From NCBI GenBank assembly GCA_965198915.1, contig CBDAQC010000006.1, positions 186,001 through 250,000 on the forward strand: a DNA stretch of 64,000 nt, read 5' to 3'. This DNA is from BOG-908 sp965198915 (lineage in GTDB: Bacteria; Pseudomonadota; Alphaproteobacteria; Acetobacterales; Acetobacteraceae). The position numbers and the translations under genes were made by a program. Positions 53,890-62,004 of this stretch are shown here, one piece after another (the first letter of the stretch is position 1; every line of letters starts with the position of its first letter). The notes beneath the pieces were generated by a model that saw nothing but the letters and a program-made list of their open reading frames with translations, was not told the origin of the DNA and made no database searches.

Positions 53890-55470
53890 TCACCCCAGCA
53901 TGGGCAACTCGTCCGGCCGCCCGAACAGCCAGCCCTGGCCGAACGTCACCCCCAGGCCGGACAGCGCCTCCGCTTCCGCCTCGGTCTCTATCCGCTCCGC
54001 CACCACTTCGGCGCCCACGGCGCGCGCGATCTCCACCATGCCGGCGATGAACGAGCGCTCCCGGCCGGTGGTGGTGATGCCGGGGACGTAGGACCCGTCC
54101 AGCTTGACTATGTCAGGGGTCAGCGCGCGCAGCAGGCGCATGTCCGCGGTGCCGGCGCCGAAATCGTCCAGGCAGAACGGCACGCCGATGCCGCGCAGCG
54201 CCTCCACCGTGGCCAGTCCTTCCGCCACGTCCTCGATCTCCGCGGTTTCGGTGATCTCCACCATCGCCAGCTTCGCGGCGCAGGCGGGATGGTGGCGCAG
54301 CATGGCCACCAGGCGCTTGCGGAAACTCGGATTCTGCACCGACTGGCCGGAGATGTTGAAGGCGACGGCCGAACCGGCGGCCATCGCGCGGTCACAGGCC
54401 ATGCGCGCGATCTGCAGGTCCAGCTCGTCAGCCAGCCCCAGCGCTTCCACCAGCATGATGAAATCCTGTGGTCCGGCCAGCGGGATTTCCGGAATGGGCT
54501 TGGGGCGTATCAGCGCCTCGTGGTGGTGCGGCCTGCGGTCCGACAGGCTTACGATCGGTTGATAGCTCAGGTTGAACCGCCCGTCGCGCATCACCCGGCG
54601 CAATATGTCCGACTTGCGGCCGGCACGCTGCATGTAGCCGGACAGCTCGTGGTCCAGCCCCGCCTCGCTCAGGCCGCGCAGGCCGGAGCGCGAAAACGTG
54701 CTCAGTGCCTGGCGCAGCGCGCGCGCCGCCTGCGGTGCCGTCAGCCCGTTCGCGGCGAGGCTAAGGCGTGTCGCATCGACGGACACGTTCACGCCCTGCT
54801 GGCGCAGCGCCGCCTCCAGCGCGCCCGAGCGTGCCGCCGTGTCGTCCGGCGCGTCCGAAAAATCGATGACGCCGTAGCGGCCCGGGGCCAGTTCGCTGGC
54901 CTCCGCCTTGGGGGACACGCCTTCGAACGCCCGTTCGAACACAGCTGGGTCGAGCGCGCGCCTGGCGCCCTGGCTGGATATCTCCAGCAGGTAGATGTCC
55001 TTGCAACCGCTCTCGCGCACGCCCGTCTCCGCGATGCGCGCGAAGCGCTGCGCGGTGCCCTGCCGCAGCAGGGACGTGGCCGCTTCCGGCGGCCGCGCGA
55101 AGGTCAGGCAGATGCGCGACGGCCGGCCGGGGCCCGCCAGCAGGACGCCCGCCATGGCGAGCTGGCTGCGCGACGGGTCCGCCATGCGGACCAGCATCGG
55201 GCACAGGCGGCCACGCTGCGTCAGCATCATCAGCGCCATGCCGAGCGCCTCGTGGTCGGACGGGGCGATGAGCGTGCTGACCGGCCGGCCGACAAACGCG
55301 TCCGACACCTCGCCGAGCCGGGTGCGGAAGGCGCCGGTGGCGTAGGTGATCGTGCCGTCCGGGTCGGCTTCGGCCATCATCTCGGCGCCGGCGAACGCGA
55401 AGGCCACGAAGCGCTCGTTGGTGTCCGCGCGGCGTAAGTGCACCGGTTCCATAGGCAGGGCTGCGGACAT
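53890..55470 (-). CDS. PAS-EAL protein, likely cyclic-di-GMP phosphodiesterase
   Basis: 526 residues. An N-terminal PAS-like domain (AGAEMMAEADPDGTITYATGAFRTRLGEVSDAFVGRPV) is followed by a middle region without GGDEF motif and a C-terminal EAL domain: HHEALIRP (E-A-L-x-R), FNISGQSVQNPSF, MVEITETAEIEDV, LDDFGAGTADMRLLRALTPDIVKLDGSYV, VVAERIETEAEAEALSGLGVTFGQGWLFG. All the Mg-binding and general-base residues I expect are present, so it is probably active. Cytosolic, no membrane segment. The start ATG 55470 follows AGGAAAG. Confidence 0.88.
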   Translation of the reverse strand: MSAALPMEPVHLRRADTNERFVAFAFAGAEMMAEADPDGTITYATGAFRTRLGEVSDAFVGRPVSTLIAPSDHEALGMALMMLTQRGRLCPMLVRMADPSRSQLAMAGVLLAGPGRPSRICLTFARPPEAATSLLRQGTAQRFARIAETGVRESGCKDIYLLEISSQGARRALDPAVFERAFEGVSPKAEASELAPGRYGVIDFSDAPDDTAARSGALEAALRQQGVNVSVDATRLSLAANGLTAPQAARALRQALSTFSRSGLRGLSEAGLDHELSGYMQRAGRKSDILRRVMRDGRFNLSYQPIVSLSDRRPHHHEALIRPKPIPEIPLAGPQDFIMLVEALGLADELDLQIARMACDRAMAAGSAVAFNISGQSVQNPSFRKRLVAMLRHHPACAAKLAMVEITETAEIEDVAEGLATVEALRGIGVPFCLDDFGAGTADMRLLRALTPDIVKLDGSYVPGITTTGRERSFIAGMVEIARAVGAEVVAERIETEAEAEALSGLGVTFGQGWLFGRPDELPMLG

Positions 55471-55530
55471 CTGGGCTTTCCTGGGCGGGCCGGGGGTTAC
55501 CTTGCGCCGGAAAGGTTTACCGGGCGTGAG

Positions 55531-55610
55531 CAAGGTCGGGGCTCTGCTTCAAACCCCATCGTGCGAAGCAGGCTTGCGCGTGGCGGGGCCTCGAGGCCCC
55601 AAACCCCTAT
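55531..55610. repeat. GC-rich intergenic repeat, family 2
   Basis: GGTCGGGGCTCTGC…AAACCCC…GCGGGGCCTCGAGGCCCCAAACCCC, related to the copies at 15086 and 61911, with a 25-base insertion in the middle (CATCGTGCGAAGCAGGCTTGC). It lies between the EAL and permease genes. Confidence 0.7.
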
Positions 55611-55670
55611 TGTTGGCGTGCTAAAGTGGTTTTTGGGGCAGCTGCCGGGGGCGGGCCGGCGCCGCTGGCG

Positions 55671-56990
55671 CTATTGGTCCGAGCCTGCGGCGCCGGAGCG
55701 CAGGGCCCCTGGGCTTGCCTTCCGCGTGACCACCAGAACCCCCACCCCCAGCGCCACGCACCACAGCGCGGACACCCAGGCCGCCCTGTCCGCCTGCGTC
55801 ATCAGCCACAGGCACAACGCCGTCCCCGCCGCCGCCATCCACAGCCCGCCCGGCAGCACCAGCGGATGCGGCTGCGCGGACAGGCCGCGCCGCCGCATCG
55901 CCACCAGAGAGGCGGTGGTCATGGCGTAGAGCATCAGCCGCGTCAGCGTGCTGGCGGTCAGCGCGCCCAGGAAGCTGCTGCCCACCGCGAGGCCCCAGGC
56001 CAGCGCCGTGTGCAGCAGGGTGGCTGCCAGCGGCGTGCGCGCGCTTCCCTGCACGCGGGCCAGCACCGGCGGCAACTGGCCGCCCTCGGCCAGCGCAAAC
56101 ACCAGGCGCGGCCCCGTGAACAATATGGTGAACAGCGTGCCGGCCATGATCAGCACCGCGCCTGCGGCCACCACCCGCCCCGCGGTGGCGCCCAGCATGG
56201 CCACCATGCCGTCGAACACCGGCCGCTGCGAGCTGGCCAGATGCGGCACCACGCCCGCGCAGACGAGCAGGATGGCGGAATACAGCGCCACCACCGCGAT
56301 CATGCCCACGCCCAGGCCGAACGGCACGTCCCGCCGCGGGTCGCGCATCTCGCCGCCATTCACCACGGCGGAATCCATGCCGATCAGCCCGAACAGCAGC
56401 AGCACGATGCTGGGCGCCCAATTCGTCACCGGCGGCACCGGCGGCCAGGCCTGGACGTGCAGCGGCCACAGCACCGCAACGCCAATGGCCACGAAGCCGC
56501 CCAGCAGCACCAGCTTGGCCAGGGTGAACGCCGCGTTCGCCCGCGCGGACAGGCCGATGCCGGCCGCGATGATGCCGCCGAGCCCCCAGGTCAACGCCGT
56601 GATCGCCAGCACGCGCCACAGCGGCTGGCTCAGGGCGGGCAGCACGCCGGCAGCGTAGCCCACCGCCAGGTTGGTGATGCTGGCATAGGCCAGCAGCCGC
56701 GTGGCGATGGCGAGCCATCCCGCCAGGAATGCCGCGTTCCGCCCGAACGCCGCGCGCGCATACAGGTAGGTGCCGCCGGTGCCGTGATACCGGCTGGCGG
56801 CTTCCGCGTAGCACGCGGCCACCAGGCCCATCAGCACGCCGCCCGCCAGGCAGGACAGCACGCTGTACGGCCCCACCAGCGCGAACACCCGGCCGGGCAG
56901 GCCCAGTATGCCGGCGCCAATCGTGCTGTTGATGGTGATCGCGGTGAGGTCCCAGCGGCCCAGGGCTTTCGTCAGGCTTTGTTCGGGCAT
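55671..56990 (-). CDS. APC-superfamily amino acid permease
   Basis: 439 residues with about 12 membrane segments. LGRWDLTAITINSTIGAGILGLPGRVFALVGPYSVLSCLAGG carries the unwound G-x-G helix 1 motif of APC transporters, followed by YAEAASRYHGTGGTYLYARAAFG. FGLIGMDSAVVNGGEMRDPRRDVPFG (helix 6-7) is also typical. Amino acid or polyamine uptake across the inner membrane; the substrate is unknown. ATG 56990 (MPEQSLTKALG) is chosen; the frame is open upstream through a palindromic arm. Confidence 0.88.
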   Translation of the reverse strand: MPEQSLTKALGRWDLTAITINSTIGAGILGLPGRVFALVGPYSVLSCLAGGVLMGLVAACYAEAASRYHGTGGTYLYARAAFGRNAAFLAGWLAIATRLLAYASITNLAVGYAAGVLPALSQPLWRVLAITALTWGLGGIIAAGIGLSARANAAFTLAKLVLLGGFVAIGVAVLWPLHVQAWPPVPPVTNWAPSIVLLLFGLIGMDSAVVNGGEMRDPRRDVPFGLGVGMIAVVALYSAILLVCAGVVPHLASSQRPVFDGMVAMLGATAGRVVAAGAVLIMAGTLFTILFTGPRLVFALAEGGQLPPVLARVQGSARTPLAATLLHTALAWGLAVGSSFLGALTASTLTRLMLYAMTTASLVAMRRRGLSAQPHPLVLPGGLWMAAAGTALCLWLMTQADRAAWVSALWCVALGVGVLVVTRKASPGALRSGAAGSDQ

Positions 56991-57017
56991 CTTGGTCCAT
57001 TGGAAGGGTTGGCGAGA

Positions 57018-57056
57018 AAGGCCTTCTTTTTCGAGAAAAAGAAGCAAAAAGGTATT
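57018..57056 (-). repeat. Family-1 A/T palindromic arm
   Basis: A class B arm with perfect inner stem and a changed outer part (AAAAAGGTATTG). It faces the permease start, 28 bases away. Confidence 0.9.
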
Positions 57057-57154
57057 GCTCCGCTGTCGCGGGAACGTGGCGGCGGGCGCCGCATCGGACA
57101 CTGGGCGCTCGCCTGCCTATAGGTCTGCCGCACGCGCGTTGCTATCACGCCGCC

Positions 57155-58114
57155 ATGGCCGTCTATACCGAAGTCTCCGACGATGCGCTGACGGCCTTCC
57201 TGGGCGAGTACGACATCGGCGGGCTGGTGGCCTTTCGCGGCATCGCCGAAGGCGTGGAGAACAGCAACTTCTCGCTGCGCACCACAGGCGGCGACTTCAT
57301 CCTGACGTTGTACGAGCGCCGCGTGGACCCGGCCGACCTGCCCTGGTTCCTCGGGCTGATGCGCCACCTGGCGGCCAGGGGCATCACCTGCCCGCTGCCG
57401 GTGGCAGGGCGTGACGGCAGCGCGCTGCGCCTGCTGTGCGGCCGGCACGCGGCGGTGACCACCTTTCTGCCCGGCGTGTGGCCGCGCCGGGTGCGCCGCC
57501 CCCATTGCGCGCTGCTGGGCCAGGCGCTGGCGCGGCTGCATCTGGCCGGCGCGGGCTACGCGCCGGCGCGCGCCAACGCGCTGGGGCCGCCATCCTGGCC
57601 GCCGCTGCTGGAACGCTGCCGCCCCCGCGCGGACGAGGTGGCCCCAGGCCTGGCCGCCGAACTGGACGCGGCTTCCGCCCGCATCCTGGCCGCCTGGCCG
57701 CGGGACCTGCCCACCGGCCACATCCACGCCGACCTGTTCCCTGACAACGTCTTCTTCCTGGACGGCGCGCTCTCCGGCCTGATCGACTTCTATTTCGCGT
57801 GCACGGACGTGCTGGCCTACGACATCGCCGTGTGCCTGAACGCCTGGTGCTTCGAGGCGGATTTCAGCTTCAACGTCACCTACGCGCGCGCCCTGCTGGA
57901 CGGCTACGCCAGCGTCCGCCCGCTCGCCACCGCCGAGCAGGCCGCTTTGCCCGTGCTGGCCCAGGGTGCCGCCCTGCGCTTCCTGCTGACCCGGCTGTTC
58001 GACTGGCTGAACACGCCGGCGGGCGCGCTGGTGGTGCGCAAGAGCCCGATCGACTATCTGCGCCGCCTGCGGTTTCATCTGGCCGCCAAGGACGCGCATG
58101 ACTACGGACTTTGA
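57155..58114 (+). CDS. thrB: Homoserine kinase (ThrB, APH fold)
   Basis: 319 residues of the aminoglycoside-phosphotransferase-like homoserine kinases of alphaproteobacteria. MAVYTEVSDDALTAFLGEYDIGGLVAFRGIAEGVENSNFSL is the standard start. The catalytic loop is TGHIHADLFPDNVFF, and LSGLIDFYFACTDVLAYDIAVCLNAWCFE is the metal-binding segment. It phosphorylates homoserine for threonine synthesis. It overlaps rnhA by 17 bases, the conserved thrB-rnhA pair. Confidence 0.95.
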   Translation: MAVYTEVSDDALTAFLGEYDIGGLVAFRGIAEGVENSNFSLRTTGGDFILTLYERRVDPADLPWFLGLMRHLAARGITCPLPVAGRDGSALRLLCGRHAAVTTFLPGVWPRRVRRPHCALLGQALARLHLAGAGYAPARANALGPPSWPPLLERCRPRADEVAPGLAAELDAASARILAAWPRDLPTGHIHADLFPDNVFFLDGALSGLIDFYFACTDVLAYDIAVCLNAWCFEADFSFNVTYARALLDGYASVRPLATAEQAALPVLAQGAALRFLLTRLFDWLNTPAGALVVRKSPIDYLRRLRFHLAAKDAHDYGL

Positions 58115-58565
58115 ACTCCCCGCCGCCACCGACACCGACGCCGTGCAGATCTGGACCGATGGCGGCTGCAAGCCGAACCCGGGCCCCGGCGGCTGGGGCG
58201 CCATCCTGCTGTTCCGCGGCCGCGAGCGCGAGATGTCCGGCGCCGAGGCCGCCACCACCAACAACCGCATGGAGCTGACGGCGGCCGCCACCGCGCTGGA
58301 GGCGCTGACCCGCCCCTGTCGCGTGGTGCTGCGCACGGACAGCGAGTATGTCCGCAACGGCATCACCCGCTGGCACACCGGCTGGGTACGCAAGAACTGG
58401 CGTACCGCGTCCGGTGACCCGGTGGCGAACATGGATTTGTGGCGCCGTCTGCTGGACGCGGCAAAGCCGCACAGCATCGAGTGGCTGTGGGTGCGCGGCC
58501 ATTCCGGTGACGTGATGAACGAGCGCGTGGACGTGCTGGCGACGCAGGCGCGCGAGCGGCGCTAG
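58098..58565 (+). CDS. rnhA: Ribonuclease HI
   Basis: 155 residues. The catalytic acids are in IWTDGGCKPNPGPGGWGAIL (first Asp), NNRMELTAAATAL (Glu), LRTDSEYVRNGIT (second Asp) and NERVDVLATQA (last Asp); the basic handle TGWVRKNWRTASGDPVAN is present. It degrades RNA in RNA-DNA hybrids. Its start overlaps the thrB end, indicating coupling. A palindromic unit follows 15 bases after its stop. Confidence 0.97.
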   Translation: MTTDFELPAATDTDAVQIWTDGGCKPNPGPGGWGAILLFRGREREMSGAEAATTNNRMELTAAATALEALTRPCRVVLRTDSEYVRNGITRWHTGWVRKNWRTASGDPVANMDLWRRLLDAAKPHSIEWLWVRGHSGDVMNERVDVLATQARERR

Positions 58566-58580
58566 GCTGCCGAAAGAAGC

Positions 58581-58721
58581 AAGGCCTTCTTTTCTGAAGA
58601 AAAGAAGCAAAAGACTTTCGCTCCCACGCTGCTGCAGCGCTTTGGCTTCAGGAAATGCGCGAACGACGCAGATGCGGGAAGCAAAAGTCTTTTGCTTCTT
58701 TTCTTCAGAAAAGAAGGCCTT
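58581..58721. repeat. Family-1 palindromic unit (two class C arms)
   Basis: Arms 58581-58620 and 58682-58721 are both class C and nearly perfect inverted copies. The GC-rich centre has CCCACGCTGCTGCAGCGC and CGACGCAGATGCGGGAAGC. It lies between rnhA and the MBL gene, on the same strand. Confidence 0.95.
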
Positions 58722-58760
58722 GCTTCCTTGCCTACCCGCCCCTCGGTGTAAGCATGCCCC

Positions 58761-59741
58761 ATGAGCCGCAACCGCTACTACCAGGGTCCCCCCTCCGACC
58801 ACTTCGACGGAGAACGCTTCTTCAACCCCGGCCACCCGGACATCGACCGCAGCCTGGCCGCGCTACTGCGCTGGCGCCTGGGCGAAAAGCGCCCGCGCTG
58901 GACACCAACCCCCACGCGCCAGGCCGCGCCCGCCGCCACGGTCGCCGGCCTGAGCGTTACTATGATCGGCCACGCCAGCGGCCTGCTGCAGACGGACAAC
59001 CGCAACATACTGGTCGATCCCGTCTGGTCCCCGCGCGCCAGCCCGCTGCGCTGGGCCGGCCCGCGCCGCTACAACGAACCGGGCATCGCCTTCGACGCGC
59101 TGCCGCCGATCGACCTGATCCTGCTCACGCACAACCACTACGACCACCTGGACATCCCCACGCTGCGCCGCCTGTGGCAAGCCGGACGCCCCCCGATCCT
59201 GGCGCCGCTGGGCAATGATCGCGTGATCGCCCGCGCCGATCCGGAGCTGACGGTGCGCACGCTGGACTGGGGTGAGCACGCGGAGATGCTGCCCGGCCTG
59301 GAGGTCTGGCTGCACCCGGCCCACCACTGGTCCAGCCGCAGCCTGTCGGACCGCCGGATGGCGTTGTGGGGCGGGTTCGTCGTCCGCTCGCCGGCCGCCA
59401 CCATCTATCTGGCTGGCGACACCGGCTACGGCGACGGGGCCATATTCCGCCAGGTACGCGAGCGCCACGGCCCGCCCGATTTGGCCATACTGCCGATCGG
59501 CGCCTACTCCCCGCGCTGGTTCCTGAAAGACCAGCACGCCGATCCGGCCGAGGCGGTCCGCATGATGCAGGATTGCGGCGCGGCGCAGGCGCTGGGCGTG
59601 CACTGGGGGACGTTCGCGCTGTCCGACGAGCCGCAATTCGCCCCCGAGCAGGACCTGCGCCGCGCGCTGGAGCAGGCAGGGGTGCCGCAGGAGCGCTTCC
59701 TCGCCTTGCGGCCGGGTGATTGCTGGACGCGCCAGGCCTGA
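58761..59741 (+). CDS. MBL-fold hydrolase, NAPE-PLD / UlaG-like
   Basis: 326 residues. The metal site is LILLTHNHYDHLDIPTLRRL (H-x-H-x-D-H), with AGDTGYGDG supplying the bridging Asp and VHWGTF the last His. The start SDHFDGERFFNPGHPDIDRSL and VDPVWSPRASPLRWAGPRRY are typical of the bacterial group related to N-acyl-phosphatidylethanolamine phospholipase D. Cytosolic phosphodiesterase of unknown substrate. It ends 6 bases before the convergent YcaQ-like gene. Confidence 0.88.
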   Translation: MSRNRYYQGPPSDHFDGERFFNPGHPDIDRSLAALLRWRLGEKRPRWTPTPTRQAAPAATVAGLSVTMIGHASGLLQTDNRNILVDPVWSPRASPLRWAGPRRYNEPGIAFDALPPIDLILLTHNHYDHLDIPTLRRLWQAGRPPILAPLGNDRVIARADPELTVRTLDWGEHAEMLPGLEVWLHPAHHWSSRSLSDRRMALWGGFVVRSPAATIYLAGDTGYGDGAIFRQVRERHGPPDLAILPIGAYSPRWFLKDQHADPAEAVRMMQDCGAAQALGVHWGTFALSDEPQFAPEQDLRRALEQAGVPQERFLALRPGDCWTRQA

Positions 59742-59747
59742 CCCGGC

Positions 59748-60923
59748 CTACGAGCCGCGCGGCGTCAGGAAGGCCGCCAGCCGCGCGGCCTCCTCGTCGA
59801 ACTGCCGCGCGAAGCGGACGCCGCGGTCGCCCGCCGCCACGTAGCCGGCCCGAACGTCAAGCTGCCCGCCATCCTGGCGGCAGTTCACCCAGCCGATCAC
59901 CTCGTCGCCCCAGGACAGCGGCATCGCGTAATAGCCCAGCTTGCGCCGGCCCTCTGGCACATACGCCTCGAAACGGTACGGCCAGCCCCACAGATGCTCG
60001 AACCGGCGCCGGTCCCAGACCAGCGGGTCGAACGGTGCCAGGAAACGCACACGGCGCGGCGACGGCGACGGCCACGCCCCGATCGCCTCGGCGCGCACCA
60101 CGTAGCGCGTGCCTTCGGCTTCCAGCACCGCGAGCGCCGGGCTGCACAGGACGTGAGCCTTGGCCGCCGCGCCCTGCGGTCCCAGAACCCCGCGCGCAAC
60201 CCCCGAGACGAGCGCCGACAGCGTGGCCGCCGGCACCGGGGCGAGCAGGTCCACCAGGTGCAAGGCCAGGCCCAGCAGGCGCTCGGCCGGAGGCATGCCG
60301 GGGCTGGCGGTCACCGCAGGAGCATAGACCCTGACGCCGCTCTCGCGGCCCGTCACGCGCAGGTGGCCGTAATGCAGCAGCGCGTCCAGCGCCCGCGTGG
60401 TCGCCTTGGACAGCCCGCCCCAGCCGTTGCGCGCCGTCACCCGGCCGAACGCCGCTTCCAGGTCGCGCGGGTGGGTCTGCGGCCTGGCCTGCGCGAAGGC
60501 CAGCACCTCCGCCTCCAGCCCCGCGGGACGGTGGAACCCGTCCGGCGCCGCCGGGTCGAAACGCGGATAGAGCAGCGCCCGCAGCGCAGGCGCGGCGAAG
60601 CCATAGGCGTGCAGATACGCCTCCTCGATCCCCAGCGCCCGGTAGCGGCGTTCCAGGTCGCCCGCCCGGTAGCCGCGCACGCGGTGGCGCAATATCAGGT
60701 CCTGCGCGCGGGCGGGCGCCCTGATCGGGTCCGCCTGCACGAAGCCGCGCACCCGGAAGGCCTCGGCCAGCGACGCGCGGATGCCCGGAAAGGCCGCCGC
60801 CAGGGCGCGGCCCCGCAGAGCCTCGACGGTGGTGGGAACGCTCGGAAGCAGGCGGATCTCCGGCACGGGGCGCGCCGGCCGCACCGGCGCACGGCGCGCG
60901 ACCCTGCCATGGCGGCGCGCCAC
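59748..60923 (-). CDS. YcaQ/AlkX-like winged-helix DNA glycosylase family protein
   Basis: 391 residues. VQADPIRAPARAQDLILRHRVRGY contains the Gln-x-Asp motif used by the crosslink-repair glycosylases of this family (HTH_42). Later blocks PFDPLVWDRRRFEHLWGWPYRFEAYVPEGRRKLGYYAMPLSWGDEVIGW are strongly conserved in it. Probable role: unhooking of alkylated or crosslinked DNA bases. The start is uncertain: GTG 60923, or GTG 60866 (VPEIRLLPSVPTT), which would drop a basic leader. Convergent with the MBL gene. Confidence 0.82.
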   Translation of the reverse strand: MARRHGRVARRAPVRPARPVPEIRLLPSVPTTVEALRGRALAAAFPGIRASLAEAFRVRGFVQADPIRAPARAQDLILRHRVRGYRAGDLERRYRALGIEEAYLHAYGFAAPALRALLYPRFDPAAPDGFHRPAGLEAEVLAFAQARPQTHPRDLEAAFGRVTARNGWGGLSKATTRALDALLHYGHLRVTGRESGVRVYAPAVTASPGMPPAERLLGLALHLVDLLAPVPAATLSALVSGVARGVLGPQGAAAKAHVLCSPALAVLEAEGTRYVVRAEAIGAWPSPSPRRVRFLAPFDPLVWDRRRFEHLWGWPYRFEAYVPEGRRKLGYYAMPLSWGDEVIGWVNCRQDGGQLDVRAGYVAAGDRGVRFARQFDEEAARLAAFLTPRGS

Positions 60924-61007
60924 CTGTCACCCGGCGGGGGTCCGGCGCAGGCGGAAAACCGCCGCGGCGCCGCGCGAGTTATGCCCGCAAACGAACGGGA
61001 CCTGCAT

Positions 61008-61493
61008 ATGCTCGCGTCTTTCCTCATCGGCCTGGTCGGCGGACAACGCGCCATGACTCCCCTGGCCGCGGTCTCCGTCGCCGCCGCCTCCGGCGCGCTG
61101 CCCGCCGGCAACGTCACGCCCCGCATCCTCGCCCACCCGCTCGCCGCCGCTCTCACGGTGGCCCTCGCGGCCGCCGAACTCGCCGGCGACAAGATGCGGA
61201 CGGCGCCCGACCGCATCGTGCCGGTGGGGCTCGCCGCCCGCCTCGTCACCTCCGCCATCGCCGGCGCGGCGCTGGTGCCGCTGCGCCAGCGCTGGCTGGG
61301 TGCTGCGGCCGGCGGCGGCACCGCGCTCTTGGCCTCCTACCCCGGCTGGCGTGCCCGCATCGCCGCCATCCCGCGCTACGGCCGCGTGCCCACCGGCCTG
61401 GTCGAGGACGCGATCGTCGTCGCCGGTGCCGTCGCGATCGTCCGCGCGCTGGGGCAGGCGGCCGGGCAAGCCAGGGCGGCACGGACGGGCTGA
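61008..61493 (+). CDS. DUF4126-like small membrane protein
   Basis: 161 residues with about four hydrophobic segments: MLASFLIGLVGGQRAMTPLAAVSVAAASGALP, LAAALTVALAAAELAGDKM, RLVTSAIAGAALVPLRQRWLGAAAGGGTALLASYPGW and VEDAIVVAGAVAIVRALG. The GG-R-MTPLAAV and AAxELxGDK segments are those of DUF4126-type membrane proteins. Function unknown. ATG 61008 has GGGA upstream; another ATG 9 codons earlier adds a polar stretch. It is divergent from the YcaQ-like gene. Confidence 0.75.
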   Translation: MLASFLIGLVGGQRAMTPLAAVSVAAASGALPAGNVTPRILAHPLAAALTVALAAAELAGDKMRTAPDRIVPVGLAARLVTSAIAGAALVPLRQRWLGAAAGGGTALLASYPGWRARIAAIPRYGRVPTGLVEDAIVVAGAVAIVRALGQAAGQARAARTG

Positions 61494-61598
61494 TGCGGTC
61501 CGGGTCTTCGCTGCAAGCAGGGCGGGTGCTACTATGGGCTGTGTTCGCGTGGCGCCGCGTGGCAGCGCCGCGTCACCCCGCAAGGCGGAGCAAGCCAG

Positions 61599-61904
61599 AT
61601 GCCTGAAACCACAACGGTCGTACGCGGCCAGACCGAGTTGCGCGTGGAGCGCCCCAAGCTGCACAAGGTCGTCCTGCTTAACGACGACTTCACGCCGCGC
61701 GGCTTCGTGGTGCGCGTGCTGCGCATCGAGTTCGGCCTGCGCGAGGAAAAGGCCGCGCAGGTGATGAGCACGGCGCACAAGCGCGGCGCCTGCGTGGTGG
61801 GCGTGTTCACCAGGGAGGTGGCCGAGACGAAGGCCACCAGCGCCATCGACCTGGCGCGCAAGGAGGGCCACCCGCTGATGTTCACTACCGAGCCGGAGGA
61901 GTGA
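61599..61904 (+). CDS. clpS: ATP-dependent Clp protease adaptor ClpS
   Basis: 101 residues. KLHKVVLLNDDFTPRGFVVRVLRIEFGLREEKAAQVMSTAHKRGACVVGVFTREVAETKATSAIDLARKEGHPL has the NDD substrate-binding turn and the histidine of the ClpA-binding face. It delivers N-degron proteins to ClpAP. GGAG lies before the ATG. ClpA is not in the window, so this may be the second (ClpS2-like) copy. A family-2 repeat follows the stop. Confidence 0.93.
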   Translation: MPETTTVVRGQTELRVERPKLHKVVLLNDDFTPRGFVVRVLRIEFGLREEKAAQVMSTAHKRGACVVGVFTREVAETKATSAIDLARKEGHPLMFTTEPEE

Positions 61905-61910
61905 GGGGGG

Positions 61911-61980
61911 GCAAGGCTGGGGCGCTGCCCCGAACCCCGCTGGGGCCTTGGCCCCAGACCCCTGGGCTTCGCCCCTTGGA
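61911..61980. repeat. GC-rich intergenic repeat, family 2
   Basis: GCTGGGGCGCTGCCCC, GAACCCCGCTGGGG, CCTTGGCCCCAGACCCC and GGCTTCGCCCC in series, forming nested hairpins between clpS and the convergent propeller gene. Related to the copies at 15086 and 55531. A weak family-1-like tract (GAAAAGAACGCTTGC) lies at 61979-61995. Confidence 0.75.
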
Positions 61981-62004
61981 AAAGAACGCTTGCTTTTGTT
62001 CTTT

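Noticed and set aside
19636..58721. CRISPR array interpretation of the repeated arms
   Set aside because: The copies are far apart, in both orientations, tied to gene ends, without regular spacers or cas genes.
24735..58721. Plain intrinsic terminators as a complete explanation of family 1
   Set aside because: The reverse arms after stops lack a T run after the stem, and many forward arms sit before starts. Termination may be one role, in the forward direction, but does not explain polarity, paired units and the GC-rich centre.
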